Assembly: GCA_038205115.1 (NCBI GenBank)
Contig: JBBRCE010000001.1
Location: 186,001 to 250,000 of the forward strand
From: JBBRCE01 sp038205115
GTDB taxonomy: Bacteria; Planctomycetota; Planctomycetia; Pirellulales; JBBRCE01
DNA length: 64,000 bases
Direction of reading: 5' to 3'
This document shows, piece by piece, positions 35,963-44,663 of the stretch. Every line of letters starts with the position of its first letter. The first letter of the stretch is position 1. The notes beneath the pieces are model-generated. The model was not told the origin of the DNA. It did not search any database and worked only from the letters and a program-made list of their open reading frames with translations. A program made the position numbers and the translations under genes.

Positions 35963-37885
35963 TTGCAAACTCCCCACTCCACGCCGACCATCGATAACAA
36001 ACATCACCCACACGGCGCGCCCGTCAATTCACGGAGGCGGATGCCCATCGGGGCAGAGTTGGTCGCTGGGGGCGGTGCGCACTTCCGCGTTTGGGCGCCA
36101 AAGGCCAAACGGTTGTTCATTGACTTTCACGCGGATTCCGTGGCGGCCAGCATCGAACTGCAAGCTGAAAGCGACGGCTATTTCAGCGCTTACGCGCCTG
36201 AAGCACGCGCAGGCTGGAAATACGCCTATCGGATAGATGACAGGGCAGGGCAGTACCCCGATCCGGCTTCGAGATTTCAGCCAGAAGGTCCGCATGGTTT
36301 TTCCGAATTGATCGATCCGGAGGATTTCTCGTGGACCGACCAGCAATGGTCGGGACCGGACCTTGCCGGACAAGTGCTCTACGAATTGCATCTTGGCACG
36401 TTTACGCCTGAAGGCACGTTTGCCGCGGCGATGCGCGAATTGCCGGCGCTCGCGGAGTTGGGAGTTACGCTGGTCGAAATCATGCCGGTTGCCGAATTCG
36501 CCGGCAATTTTGGCTGGGGCTACGACGGCGTCGATTTGTTCGCGCCGACGCGGTTATATGGCCGCCCGAACGACTTCCGCAAATTCGTCGATTGTGCGCA
36601 TCAGCTAGGCCTTGGCGTAATTTTAGACGTGGTTTACAACCACTTCGGCCCCACGGGAAATTACCTGGGTAATTTTACCGACGATTACCTCTCGGCCAAG
36701 CATCACACCGATTGGGGCAATGGCATCAATTTCGACAGCGCCAACTGCCAGCCGGTACGCGAGTTCTTCACCGCGAACGCTGGCTATTGGATCGACGAGT
36801 TCCACGTCGACGGGCTGCGGTTGGATGCCATTCACGCCATCGTCGACGACTCGCCGGAGCACATACTGAAGGCGATCGGCAAACAAGTGCGCAAGGCTGC
36901 CGGAGATCGCAAAACGCTGGTCTTCGCCGAAAATGAGTGGCAAGAGGGACATGTCTTTCGGCCAATCGAGCGTGGCGGTTATGGACTCGACGGCGCTTGG
37001 AATGACGATTTTCATCACGCCGCGCGCGTGGCAATGACCGGTCGAAGCGAAGGCTACTTCGGCGACTACCAGGGCACGCCGCAGGAATTGATCTCGGCGG
37101 TCAAGTGGGGCTATCTCTATCAGGGCCAATGGAACGCGCGACAAAAACGTCCTCGTGGTACGCCCGCGTTTGATCTGGAGGCCAAGCAGTTCGTCACGTT
37201 CTTGCAAAACCACGACCAAGTGGGCAATTCGCCGCGCGGCTACCGCCTGCATCAGTTGACCTCGCCAGGCCGCGCACGAGCGCTGACCGCGCTGTTTTTG
37301 CTCTCGCCAAACACGCCGATGATCTTTCAAGGGCAAGAGTTCGCGGCTTCGTCGCCGTTCCATTACTTTGCCGACCATGAAGTGGAACTCGCACGGTTGG
37401 TTCGCGAAGGGCGGCACCGCGAGATGCAACAATTTCGCAGTATGGCCGGTCCCGACAGTCGTGAATGTTTACTGGATCCATGTGCTCAGCAGACGTTCGA
37501 AGAATCGAAGCTGAATCTCTCCGAGCGAGAGTCGCACAGCGCGGTGTATACGATGTTTAAAGATTTGCTGCGATTGCGGCGAGACGATCCCGTGTTTGCC
37601 GCACAAAGCGGCGCGCGAACTCATGGTACCGTGCTTTCGGCGGAATGCTTTGCGTTGCGGTTTTTCGGTTCGGACGGCGATGACCGCTTGATCATCGTGA
37701 ATCTTGGGCGCGACCTTGAGTGGCGTCCGGCAAGTGAACCGCTGCTTGCCCCACCGATCAAGGCGAAATGGCAAGTTCTGTGGTCCAGCGAAAATCCCGC
37801 CTACGGTGGCTGCGGCAGCGGCGTGTTGGACGAATCTCACTCATATCTCGCCGGCCACGCCGCAGTTGTGCTGCAGAACGCGTAA
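35963..37885 (+). CDS. treZ: Malto-oligosyltrehalose trehalohydrolase, copy 2
   Basis: A second GH13 TreZ of about 640 residues, clearly paralogous to the one at 22862. Shared pattern: RMPIGAELVAGGGAHFRVWA, VILDVVYNHFGPTGNYLGN, nucleophile VDGLRLDAIHAI, acid/base VFAENEWQEG, FLQNHDQVGNSPRGYRLHQ. The catalytic acids are intact, so it is probably active. A TTG at 35963 with ACGGAG about 9 bp upstream is the likely start; ATG 36041 (MPIGAEL) is an alternative. It starts only 27 bp after a strong terminator, so it needs read-through or its own promoter. It ends at a bidirectional terminator. Confidence 0.92.
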   Translation: MQTPHSTPTIDNKHHPHGAPVNSRRRMPIGAELVAGGGAHFRVWAPKAKRLFIDFHADSVAASIELQAESDGYFSAYAPEARAGWKYAYRIDDRAGQYPDPASRFQPEGPHGFSELIDPEDFSWTDQQWSGPDLAGQVLYELHLGTFTPEGTFAAAMRELPALAELGVTLVEIMPVAEFAGNFGWGYDGVDLFAPTRLYGRPNDFRKFVDCAHQLGLGVILDVVYNHFGPTGNYLGNFTDDYLSAKHHTDWGNGINFDSANCQPVREFFTANAGYWIDEFHVDGLRLDAIHAIVDDSPEHILKAIGKQVRKAAGDRKTLVFAENEWQEGHVFRPIERGGYGLDGAWNDDFHHAARVAMTGRSEGYFGDYQGTPQELISAVKWGYLYQGQWNARQKRPRGTPAFDLEAKQFVTFLQNHDQVGNSPRGYRLHQLTSPGRARALTALFLLSPNTPMIFQGQEFAASSPFHYFADHEVELARLVREGRHREMQQFRSMAGPDSRECLLDPCAQQTFEESKLNLSERESHSAVYTMFKDLLRLRRDDPVFAAQSGARTHGTVLSAECFALRFFGSDGDDRLIIVNLGRDLEWRPASEPLLAPPIKAKWQVLWSSENPAYGGCGSGVLDESHSYLAGHAAVVLQNA

Positions 37886-37943
37886 GCCAAGACGATTCCG
37901 GTTGCAGGCAAGTTAGGCAACCGGCTCGATGGATAATCGAAAA

Positions 37944-37979
37944 AGGACCGGCGAATGCAAATGAGCAGTCGCCGGTCCT
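37944..37979. terminator. Bidirectional terminator between treZ copy 2 and DUF3309 gene
   Basis: A perfect 11-bp stem (AGGACCGGCGA / TCGCCGGTCCT) with a 14-nt loop. A GTTTTTTG run follows on the plus strand, and an A-run before it (AATCGAAAA) acts as T-run for the opposite strand. Confidence 0.85.
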
Positions 37980-38017
37980 CGCGTTTTTTGTCGTTAAAAT
38001 AGGTTGTTGAGCTGGCG

Positions 38018-38182
38018 TTAAAACCACCAGTTCAAGCGTTGCGTGAGCAGCAGAACGAGCAGAATAATCAGCACCAAACCGAGACCGCCGCTGGGACCAT
38101 AACCCCAATTACGACTGTGCGACCAAGCTGGTGTCGAACCGAACAGCAAAATCAGCACAACGATCAGAAGAATCAGTCCCAT
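38018..38182 (-). CDS. DUF3309 small membrane protein
   Basis: A 54-residue protein starting MGLILLIVVLILLFGSTPAW. The conserved core is SRNWGYGPSGGLGLVLIILL, ending TQRLNWWF: two membrane helices around the WGYGPSGGLG motif that defines DUF3309. Function unknown; homologues are often stress-induced and near DUF1328 genes. It is convergent with treZ copy 2. Confidence 0.88.
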   Translation of the reverse strand: MGLILLIVVLILLFGSTPAWSHSRNWGYGPSGGLGLVLIILLVLLLTQRLNWWF

Positions 38183-38361
38183 AAATCATCGCCTTTTTAC
38201 AAGTTGTTAATCATCAAAGATGTCTGTCCAGCATGCCAACCAGCTTGCTTCGCCCACCATTCCGTCTGACCCACGACCACCGTTTCTTTCGACCGTAGCG
38301 AACTCCACCCGGCCGCTCGTCAATTACCACGCTGATCCGCAATTCAACTCGACCAATTCCG

Positions 38362-38376
38362 GCCAAGCGTGTGCCA
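38362..38376 (-). promoter_or_regulatory. Sigma-54 promoter candidate for DUF3309
   Basis: On the minus strand TGGCAC, five bases ACGCT, then TGGC: one mismatch to TGGCAC-N5-TTGC, with GG and GC retained. It is about 180 bp upstream of the DUF3309 start. Confidence 0.45.
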
Positions 38377-38509
38377 CATGTGCTGATCTTGCATTATGAG
38401 ACATTGGCCTAAACCATCTCACAGGCCAATGCACCTACACAGTATAAACCGCACCCAAATATTGTAGCAGGCCGAGCGAAGTCTTGTTACAGACGTCGAT
38501 CGGCCTGCA

Positions 38510-38590
38510 GTTTGTTCACCGTACTCTACCGGCGTAAGTTCGCCAAGCGACTTGCTCAGGTTTGCCCGCTCGTACGTTTCAACAGCGGCG
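38510..38590 (-). pseudogene. Possible IS3-type transposase remnant
   Basis: A minus-strand stretch reads ANLSKSLGELTPVEYGEQ, similar in spacing to the C-terminal end of IS3 orfB transposases. No upstream catalytic DDE region or inverted repeats are visible. Low confidence. Confidence 0.25.
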
Positions 38591-38641
38591 GCGGGCGACG
38601 ATTGCCAGAGCTAACAGCCGGTGAACTTGATCGATTGTGCG

Positions 38642-38812
38642 TTAGACGATTGGACCGCTACGACGACCCATGATCAAGCTGACAATGAACAGCACGACGA
38701 ACACGAAAAAGAGAATTTGTGCGATATACGTCGCGGTGCCAGCGATTCCACTAAACCCAAGCACAGCGGCGACGATGGCGATAACCAGAAAAGTGAGTGC
38801 CCAGCCTAACAT
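38642..38812 (-). CDS. DUF1328 (UPF0391) small membrane protein, copy 2
   Basis: A 56-residue two-helix membrane protein, MLGWALTFLVIAIVAAVLG, with the hallmark LGFSGIAGTATYIAQILF and ending IMGRRSGPIV. It is clearly paralogous to the copy at 34862. GGGAGA lies about 7 bp before the ATG. A sigma-54-like site is 67 bp upstream, so both copies have comparable promoter layouts. Confidence 0.9.
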   Translation of the reverse strand: MLGWALTFLVIAIVAAVLGFSGIAGTATYIAQILFFVFVVLFIVSLIMGRRSGPIV

Positions 38813-38878
38813 GATGAATCTCCCATTTATGAAAAGTCGGTTTCTGAAGCAGCTTTCAACAGCCGACACGAATCCAGT

Positions 38879-38894
38879 GCAATCGTCGTACCAA
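38879..38894 (-). promoter_or_regulatory. Sigma-54 promoter candidate for DUF1328 copy 2
   Basis: On the minus strand TTGGTAC, five bases GACGA, then TTGCA: one mismatch (C to T) to consensus at the correct spacing. The start codon is 67 bp downstream, leaving a normal leader. Confidence 0.6.
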
Positions 38895-39162
38895 AGCCGG
38901 CAGACCTGGTTTGACAACTCTGCCCAACTGAGAAACAATGAGGCGTTGCGAGGCGGGTCCGGTCGTCTGCCTCGTCGCACGTTCAGCCGGGGAGTTTTTG
39001 CGTTGACTTCGAGTTTCGCCCGTTTAATGCCCGAGATCGGGGCAGGCTCCGGACTTTGACTGTGCAATCCCATGCGGGTGCCGTGAATCGGCTGCTCTAT
39101 TGGCAGCACGCGTTTTGTTCCAGTTGGTTTCTTGGCAACCACTTAATGTTGGAAAGACCCTA

Positions 39163-40656
39163 ATGGCGAAAGTGTTGGTTGTTGATGATGACCGTTCCGT
39201 GCGGCAGATTATTTCGACCGCCCTGTCGGCGTTGTCCGTCGAAGTTTTAACGGCAGAATCGATCAAAGAAGGGTTGGTGCTGGTCGCCAGTCACACACCG
39301 GATGTAATTTTGCTGGACATCGTGCTGCCAGATATGTCAGGGCTGGAAGCCTTCCGTAATTTCCAGCGTGAGGCGCCGAAAGCTCCGATTATCTTCATCA
39401 CCGCCGGTGGCAGCAGCGATACAGCCATTGAAGCCATGAAGATCGGGGCCTTCGATTACCTGCTTAAGCCGCTGGATTTGCGTCGCATTCAAGACCTGGT
39501 GGAACAGGCCTTGGAAATCCGCCGGTTGATGAACGTACCGGTCAGCGTACATGGCAAGGGGCAAGAAAACCTGGCGGGCGACTGCCTGGTGGGTCGCAGC
39601 CCACAAATGCAAGAAGTTTACAAAGCCATCGGCCGCGTGGCCACGCAAGACGTCACGGTACTGATTCGTGGCGAAAGCGGTTCCGGCAAGGAGTTGGTTG
39701 CCAGAGCCATTTATCATCACAGCCATCGTAAACAGGGTCAGTTCTTGGCCGTCAACTGCGCGGCCCTGAGCGAATCGTTGCTGGAAAGTGAGCTTTTTGG
39801 CCATGAAAAAGGGGCTTTTACCGGCGCATTGACGCGGCGAATTGGCAAGTTCGAGCAGTGCAGCGGTGGGACATTATTCTTGGACGAAGTCGGCGATATG
39901 TCGCCGCTGGTGCAGAGCAAAGTTCTGCGTGTCTTGCAGGAACAGCGATTCGAGCGAGTCGGCGGAACCGAGACCGTGCAAACCGATGTGCGACTGATTG
40001 CGGCCACCAATCGTGATTTGGAAAAAATGGTGACGGCCGGCGAGTATCGCGAAGACCTGTTCTATCGGATTAATGGCTACACGATCCGTCTGCCTCCGCT
40101 GCGCGCGCACAAGGACGATATCCTTCCGCTGCTGGAATGGTTCCTCGCGCGGATGCGCGGTGAATTGAATAAAGATGTCCATGGCATCTCGCCCGAGGCG
40201 CTGGATATCCTTTTGAATTACCAGTGGCCGGGCAATGTTCGTCAGCTTCAAAACGTGCTGCGACATGCATTGTTGCAGAGCAGTGGCTCGGTTTTGATCC
40301 GCGAGTTTCTGCCGGCCGAGATTCGCTCGGAAGACACGACGTCCAGGGCGAGTGAGGATCGCAATTCTTCGACCGACGACCCGTCGCCGGCCAACGATCT
40401 GCCCAGCTTCATTTCCGATCGAATTCGCGCTAACTCTCAAAACCTGTACGCCGAATCGCTGGAAAAGATGGAAAGCTTTCTATTGACCAGCGTTTTGCGC
40501 CACGCCAACGGAAATCAGTCTAAGGCGGCCGCCATGCTGGGCATTACTCGCGGAAGCCTGCGAAATAAGATTCGCACGCTGGGTATCTCCATTGGCCGGC
40601 ACGTCGAGAGTCCCGACGAAGAACTGGAAGAAGATGCCGTGGCTGACGTCGGCTAG
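39163..40656 (+). CDS. NtrC-type sigma-54-dependent response regulator
   Basis: A 497-residue activator with three domains. The receiver (about 1-125) has DDD near residue 8 and the phospho-acceptor Asp52 in VILLDIVLPDMSG. The AAA+ domain (about 150-380) has Walker A GESGSGKE, the sigma-54-contacting GAFTGA loop (HEKGAFTGALT) and Walker B GGTLFLDEVGDM. The C-terminal Fis-type helix-turn-helix is NQSKAAAMLGITRGSLRNKI. It opens promoters bound by sigma-54 RNA polymerase after phosphorylation. No cognate kinase is nearby. GGAAAG precedes ATG 39163 by 6 bp. Several sigma-54-like promoters within about 12 kb make it the obvious local controller. Confidence 0.94.
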   Translation: MAKVLVVDDDRSVRQIISTALSALSVEVLTAESIKEGLVLVASHTPDVILLDIVLPDMSGLEAFRNFQREAPKAPIIFITAGGSSDTAIEAMKIGAFDYLLKPLDLRRIQDLVEQALEIRRLMNVPVSVHGKGQENLAGDCLVGRSPQMQEVYKAIGRVATQDVTVLIRGESGSGKELVARAIYHHSHRKQGQFLAVNCAALSESLLESELFGHEKGAFTGALTRRIGKFEQCSGGTLFLDEVGDMSPLVQSKVLRVLQEQRFERVGGTETVQTDVRLIAATNRDLEKMVTAGEYREDLFYRINGYTIRLPPLRAHKDDILPLLEWFLARMRGELNKDVHGISPEALDILLNYQWPGNVRQLQNVLRHALLQSSGSVLIREFLPAEIRSEDTTSRASEDRNSSTDDPSPANDLPSFISDRIRANSQNLYAESLEKMESFLLTSVLRHANGNQSKAAAMLGITRGSLRNKIRTLGISIGRHVESPDEELEEDAVADVG

Positions 40657-40808
40657 GCGAAGTGAGAAATTCATCTCGCCCTTGTCAAGCAGCGCAAAAG
40701 GTGAACCGCAGTCTGCCATGCTGGCCGTGCGCCGCTCAGTCATGGCGTGTGGGGATGAGTGCCTTTCCCACGCAGCAGGCTGCGATCGAATGTCCGTCGT
40801 TTGCAACG

Positions 40809-40825
40809 CTGGCACGCGAATTGCC
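40809..40825 (+). promoter_or_regulatory. Sigma-54 (-24/-12) promoter, strong match
   Basis: CTGGCAC, five bases GCGAA, then TTGCC: GG, GC and all other core positions match TGGCAC-N5-TTGC. It lies in the 232-bp gap before the zinc peptidase gene, 64 bp upstream of its start, directly downstream of the NtrC-type gene. Confidence 0.75.
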
Positions 40826-40888
40826 AAGAAATTCGCCAGCGGACGATATGTGCGAACTTCTCTACTGCTGAATTACAGAGTTCGAAGG

Positions 40889-41998
40889 ATGCAGACCTAT
40901 CAATGTTCTTGCGGAAATCGCGTGTTTTTCGACAACTGCGCCTGTCTACGGTGTGGCCACGAACTTGCGTTTTGCCCAGGGTGTCGCAATGTGAGCGACA
41001 TTTTACCGTTGGATGGCGGGCGTTATACGTGCGCCACCTGCAAATTGGAAGTCATGAAGTGCCGGAACAATTCCGAGCACCGCGTTTGCAATCGCGCGGT
41101 GGCCGCTGCACATGTGGCGGAGCATCCGCTTTGCGACTGCTGCCGATTGAACGACACCATTCCGGATTTGTCCGTTGAAGGCAATTTGGGAAAATGGTTT
41201 TCGCTCGAAGCCGCCAAGCGCCGGTTGTTTTACGAGTTGGACGAATTGGGCCTGCCCTGGGGACGCAAGGAGGACGGCATCGAGCCGGAGTTGCGATTCG
41301 ACTTCAAGAGCGACATCATCCCTGACGGCGACATGTGGCGCTCACTCGGCAAGAAAGAAAAAGTGATGACGGGCCACGATGATGGCCGGATCACGATTAA
41401 TATCCGCGAGGCGGACGACGTCGAGCGTGAAAAGCTGCGAGTCGACATGAATGAAGCGCATCGCACGCTGATCGGTCACTTTCGGCACGAGATCGGTCAT
41501 TACTATTGGGATTTGCTCGTCAAAGGTCGGCGCGAGGCGGAATGCATTGCGGTCTTCGGCGATCATAATAATCCGGGTTACGATCAGGCGCTAACTTCGT
41601 ATTATCAGACCGGCCCACGCCCCGATTGGCGCGAATCGTTTGTCAGTGCGTACGCCACGATGCATCCCTGGGAGGATTTTGCCGAGACCTGGGCGACGTA
41701 TCTCGACATGATCGCCGCACTCGACACCGCAGAGCATGTAGGCTTCGGCGGGCAGACCGACGCGGTGCACGCGCAATTCGAATTGATGGTTGCCCGCTAT
41801 CAGGAACTTGGCCTGGCGCTTAACGAACTGAACCGCACGATGGGTTTGATCGATCTTGTGCCTGAGGTTTTAGTGACGCCTGTGGTTGTGAAGTTGCGAT
41901 TCATCCACGAACTCATCGTGGCCGGGCGGGACCAAAAAACGGTGTTCCACGCAAATCAGCAAGTAGCGGCCGCTGCCCTGGCTGGCGTGACGGCCTAG
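40889..41998 (+). CDS. Zinc-ribbon putative zinc metallopeptidase
   Basis: A 369-residue protein. The N-terminal 90 residues form two or three zinc ribbons (CSCGNRVFFDNCACLRCG, CPGC, CATC, CDCC). The rest matches the putative zinc-binding peptidase family (DUF2248-type): metal-binding HEIGH at residues 200-204 and the downstream PWEDFAETWATYLDM, which would supply the third ligand Glu. The substrate is unknown. It is soluble, with no signal peptide. A strong sigma-54 site sits 64 bp upstream, and the NtrC-type activator gene is immediately before it. Shine-Dalgarno spacing is poor (GAAGG adjoins the ATG), so the start could differ. Confidence 0.85.
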   Translation: MQTYQCSCGNRVFFDNCACLRCGHELAFCPGCRNVSDILPLDGGRYTCATCKLEVMKCRNNSEHRVCNRAVAAAHVAEHPLCDCCRLNDTIPDLSVEGNLGKWFSLEAAKRRLFYELDELGLPWGRKEDGIEPELRFDFKSDIIPDGDMWRSLGKKEKVMTGHDDGRITINIREADDVEREKLRVDMNEAHRTLIGHFRHEIGHYYWDLLVKGRREAECIAVFGDHNNPGYDQALTSYYQTGPRPDWRESFVSAYATMHPWEDFAETWATYLDMIAALDTAEHVGFGGQTDAVHAQFELMVARYQELGLALNELNRTMGLIDLVPEVLVTPVVVKLRFIHELIVAGRDQKTVFHANQQVAAAALAGVTA

Positions 41999-42134
41999 GC
42001 GACGTCCGCGCGAGATCACCAGTCGCTGGCGACGGTTCACGAGACGCGCGCCGCCCTGCTGTTACAGGCGGCCCGTGTGACGAATGGAATAGGCCGCTCG
42101 AAATCGACGTCGCCATTTGCTAAAATGGCGCGAT

Positions 42135-42542
42135 ATGAATTCAACAATCGCAAAATCCGCTCCAAAAAAACGCATCTTGGTCATTGATGATCGCCGCGAC
42201 GCCGTGGTGCCGTTGACAAAGATGCTGGCGCTCAATGGCCACGAGGTGCAAACAGCGGCCGACGGCCCCAGCGGAATTTCGACCGCCCAACTGTTCCAAC
42301 CGCAAATCATTCTCTGCGATATCGGATTAACCGGCGAAATGAACGGTTACGAAGTTGCTCAGCGCGTCCGTCAGACGCCGGAATTAGCCGGCGTTTATCT
42401 GGTTGCCGTCACAGGGTATAGCCAAGAGGAAGACCGCCGTCTGGCACAGGACGCCGGCTTCGACTTTCACCTGACCAAACCGGTTTCACTGGCCGTGATC
42501 ACCGATATCGTGGTCCGCACACCGCGATTCGAGCCGAAATAA
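42135..42542 (+). CDS. Single-domain response regulator (receiver only)
   Basis: A 135-residue CheY-like receiver with the acidic pair in ILVIDDRRDAV, phospho-acceptor Asp62 in IILCDIGLTGEMNG, switch residue Thr in VAVTGYSQEEDR, and Lys in HLTKPVS. It has no output domain, so it acts through a partner, perhaps a kinase or the activator upstream. It lies 136 bp after the zinc peptidase gene on the same strand. Confidence 0.9.
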   Translation: MNSTIAKSAPKKRILVIDDRRDAVVPLTKMLALNGHEVQTAADGPSGISTAQLFQPQIILCDIGLTGEMNGYEVAQRVRQTPELAGVYLVAVTGYSQEEDRRLAQDAGFDFHLTKPVSLAVITDIVVRTPRFEPK

Positions 42543-42603
42543 ATCGCGCGAAAGCCTTGAGTTTGCGGGTTCGACGTGTTGGTACGGGCGAAACGCGAGC
42601 ACG

Positions 42604-43593
42604 CTAACTGCCAGAAAGCATTTGTTTGGCTTCCGCGCCGGCTTCCGTATCGGCATGGTCGGCGGCAACTTTTTTCAAGGCGTTGGTGGCCCGAATGCGG
42701 TTCGGGCTGCGATCCGTAGCGACCAATTTCTTGGCGGCTTCCAGCGCTTTATATGCAGCCAATTGCGGTTTCACTTCGTCGCTGCCAGAGAGTTCCGTTC
42801 GCGTTTGACTGACACTTTCCGGAATCGAGTAGCCTTGGTAGCGATCGGCCAATTGCATGTAGGCTTTATACGCGGCCCACTTTTTATTGCCGCTCGTCAG
42901 TTGTTCGGCTGCTTTGAGTTCCTGCTTCATCTCGACCTCGACCGCGGCGTTCAATTTCTCGGCGGCCGCTTTAACGTCGACTTTGGCAGAAGTCAGCGAA
43001 CTCTTGATCGACTTGGCGGCAGCCGGATAATTGGCCATTTCGACGGCCGTCCAGGCAGGCTTGAGAACTGGCGGAATCTCGGCCGGTTCAACACGCCAAT
43101 GCGCGGTTTTTAGCGCCGCTGTGGCCGTGGCTTCGAGATCCTCGGGATTACCGGCGAGGAACTTGCCCTGGCCGTCAATCACGCGCGCCTGAAAAATATT
43201 TTGCAAGCTGATTTGCCCCACGCCGCTTTTCTTTTCGAACTCGCGGCTGAAGTCCAACAGCACGGGCCAAGTCAGCCCAACTTCTTTGACGTACTGATTG
43301 ATGGCGGGACGCGGCGTGCCCGAGTTAACGGCAATGAACAGTACGGGCTGGCCTTCGAATTTTTTGGCCGCTTCGAAACGCGATGGCCATTTGCCACGGC
43401 AGCGAGGGCATTCTTCTTCGAAATAATACAACACGACGGCCTTGCCTTTGAGCGATTCCAGCGACAAGGGTGCCGAATTGACCCATTGCTCAGGGCTGGT
43501 CGGAAACTCCGGCGCCTCGGCGGCGTACACACTCGCTGGCAGCGCCAGCAGCATGAATAAACTTGCGGTGCGCGCGAAAAACGTGTTCGCCAT
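42604..43593 (-). CDS. Secreted thioredoxin-like protein with helical repeats
   Basis: A 329-residue exported protein. Its Sec signal peptide is ARTASLFMLLALPASVYA. A TlpA/AhpC-TSA-like thioredoxin fold follows, with active-site motif CPRC (residues 62-65; FEEECPRCRGKWP) and the cis-Pro region at LTWPVLLDFS. After about residue 170 comes an Ala/Lys-rich helical region resembling tetratricopeptide-like repeats. It probably catalyses or assists periplasmic thiol redox. It is convergent with the receiver gene and divergent from the NIPSNAP gene. Confidence 0.82.
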   Translation of the reverse strand: MANTFFARTASLFMLLALPASVYAAEAPEFPTSPEQWVNSAPLSLESLKGKAVVLYYFEEECPRCRGKWPSRFEAAKKFEGQPVLFIAVNSGTPRPAINQYVKEVGLTWPVLLDFSREFEKKSGVGQISLQNIFQARVIDGQGKFLAGNPEDLEATATAALKTAHWRVEPAEIPPVLKPAWTAVEMANYPAAAKSIKSSLTSAKVDVKAAAEKLNAAVEVEMKQELKAAEQLTSGNKKWAAYKAYMQLADRYQGYSIPESVSQTRTELSGSDEVKPQLAAYKALEAAKKLVATDRSPNRIRATNALKKVAADHADTEAGAEAKQMLSGS

Positions 43594-43811
43594 TACAAAA
43601 GTCGCCTAAAAAAACAGTTTTGGTCCAGCACACTCGACAGCCGATTATAGCCGCCAACCGGTCGCAAAAACAGGCGCCGCGCTCCGCCGCATGTTTCGCC
43701 GGCAATCCACTCCCGCCAGCGAGCGGCCTCGATTAGAATCCAGGCATGCCTTGCCGCGTGCAGAAACCAATTTTGCGTTGCGCCGTTCATATCAATCTGG
43801 AGCGCCTCCTG

Positions 43812-44642
43812 ATGAATCACAACACGTCGACGCGCCGTGACGTACTAGCCGGTTTGGCCGTATCGGCCGGCGCGGTGATCACCGCCAGCACGGGCTTACT
43901 GCGAACCGCGGCCGCCGCCGAAACGGCGCCGCAGGCTGCCGCCACTCAGCCGGAATTCTATGAACTCCGCGCGCTGCGATTGCGTCGCGGTACGATGGGT
44001 AAGCGGCTGGACGATTACCTCAAAAGCGCGTTCATCCCGGCCGCGCGCCGCGCCGGCTGCGGACCGATTGGCACGTTTAATGTGACCATCGGTCCCGCAA
44101 ACCCCAGCGTCTATGTGCTGGTTCCGCACCCCACGCTGGAATCGTTCGTGAGCTTGCGCGACAAACTTTCCGACGACGCCGAGTATCGCAAGGCGGCTCA
44201 AGAATTTCGCGCGCTGCCGGCGACCGATCCGCCGTACGTGAACCAAGAAGTTCAACTCCTGCGGGCCTTTCCGCATGTCGCCAAAATGGAAGTGCCCGAG
44301 GCCAAGCCGCGAATCTTTGAGCTCCGCGTGTACCGCAGCCACAGTCTGGCGGCGGCCAAAAAGAAAATCGAGATGTTCGACACCGCGGGCGAAATCGACA
44401 TTTTTCGCCGCGCCGGCTTAGCGCCCGTGTTCTTTGCGCAAAACCTGACCGGCAATACGTTGCCTTGCCTGACGTATATGCTGACATTTCCGGATTTGGC
44501 GACACGCGAGAAAAACTGGAAAGCGTTTGTCGGCGATCCCGACTGGAAAAAACTCAGCGCCACGCCTGGCTTCACCGATGTGGAAATTGTCGTCGATATT
44601 CACAATCAAATTCTCACGCCAACGCCGTATTCCCAGGTTTAG
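43812..44642 (+). CDS. NIPSNAP-family protein with Tat signal
   Basis: A 276-residue protein with a twin-arginine signal (STRRDVLAGLAVSAGAVITA). The mature part holds two ferredoxin-like NIPSNAP domains, FYELRALRLRRGTM and FELRVYRSHSLAAAKKKIEM. Proteins of this type are common in planctomycetes; function unproven. Helicase follows 21 bp downstream on the same strand. Confidence 0.87.
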   Translation: MNHNTSTRRDVLAGLAVSAGAVITASTGLLRTAAAAETAPQAAATQPEFYELRALRLRRGTMGKRLDDYLKSAFIPAARRAGCGPIGTFNVTIGPANPSVYVLVPHPTLESFVSLRDKLSDDAEYRKAAQEFRALPATDPPYVNQEVQLLRAFPHVAKMEVPEAKPRIFELRVYRSHSLAAAKKKIEMFDTAGEIDIFRRAGLAPVFFAQNLTGNTLPCLTYMLTFPDLATREKNWKAFVGDPDWKKLSATPGFTDVEIVVDIHNQILTPTPYSQV

Positions 44643-44663
44643 TGGCTCGCGAGAATCAGACTG

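Larger units (their letters stand above)
38183..38641. other. 459-bp spacer with promoter candidate and possible transposase remnant
   Basis: No intact gene. The left half carries a sigma-54-like site (38362-38376, minus). Around 38510-38590 the minus strand reads YERANLSKSLGELTPVEYG, which resembles the C-terminus of an IS3-family transposase (the usual RPH..SLG..TP.E pattern) but with no intact frame. The rest shows nothing recognisable. Confidence 0.45.

Noticed and set aside
38510..38590. IS3-type insertion sequence
   Set aside because: Only a short C-terminal-like peptide; no catalytic region, inverted repeats or target duplication, so an intact element is rejected and only a low-confidence remnant is listed.
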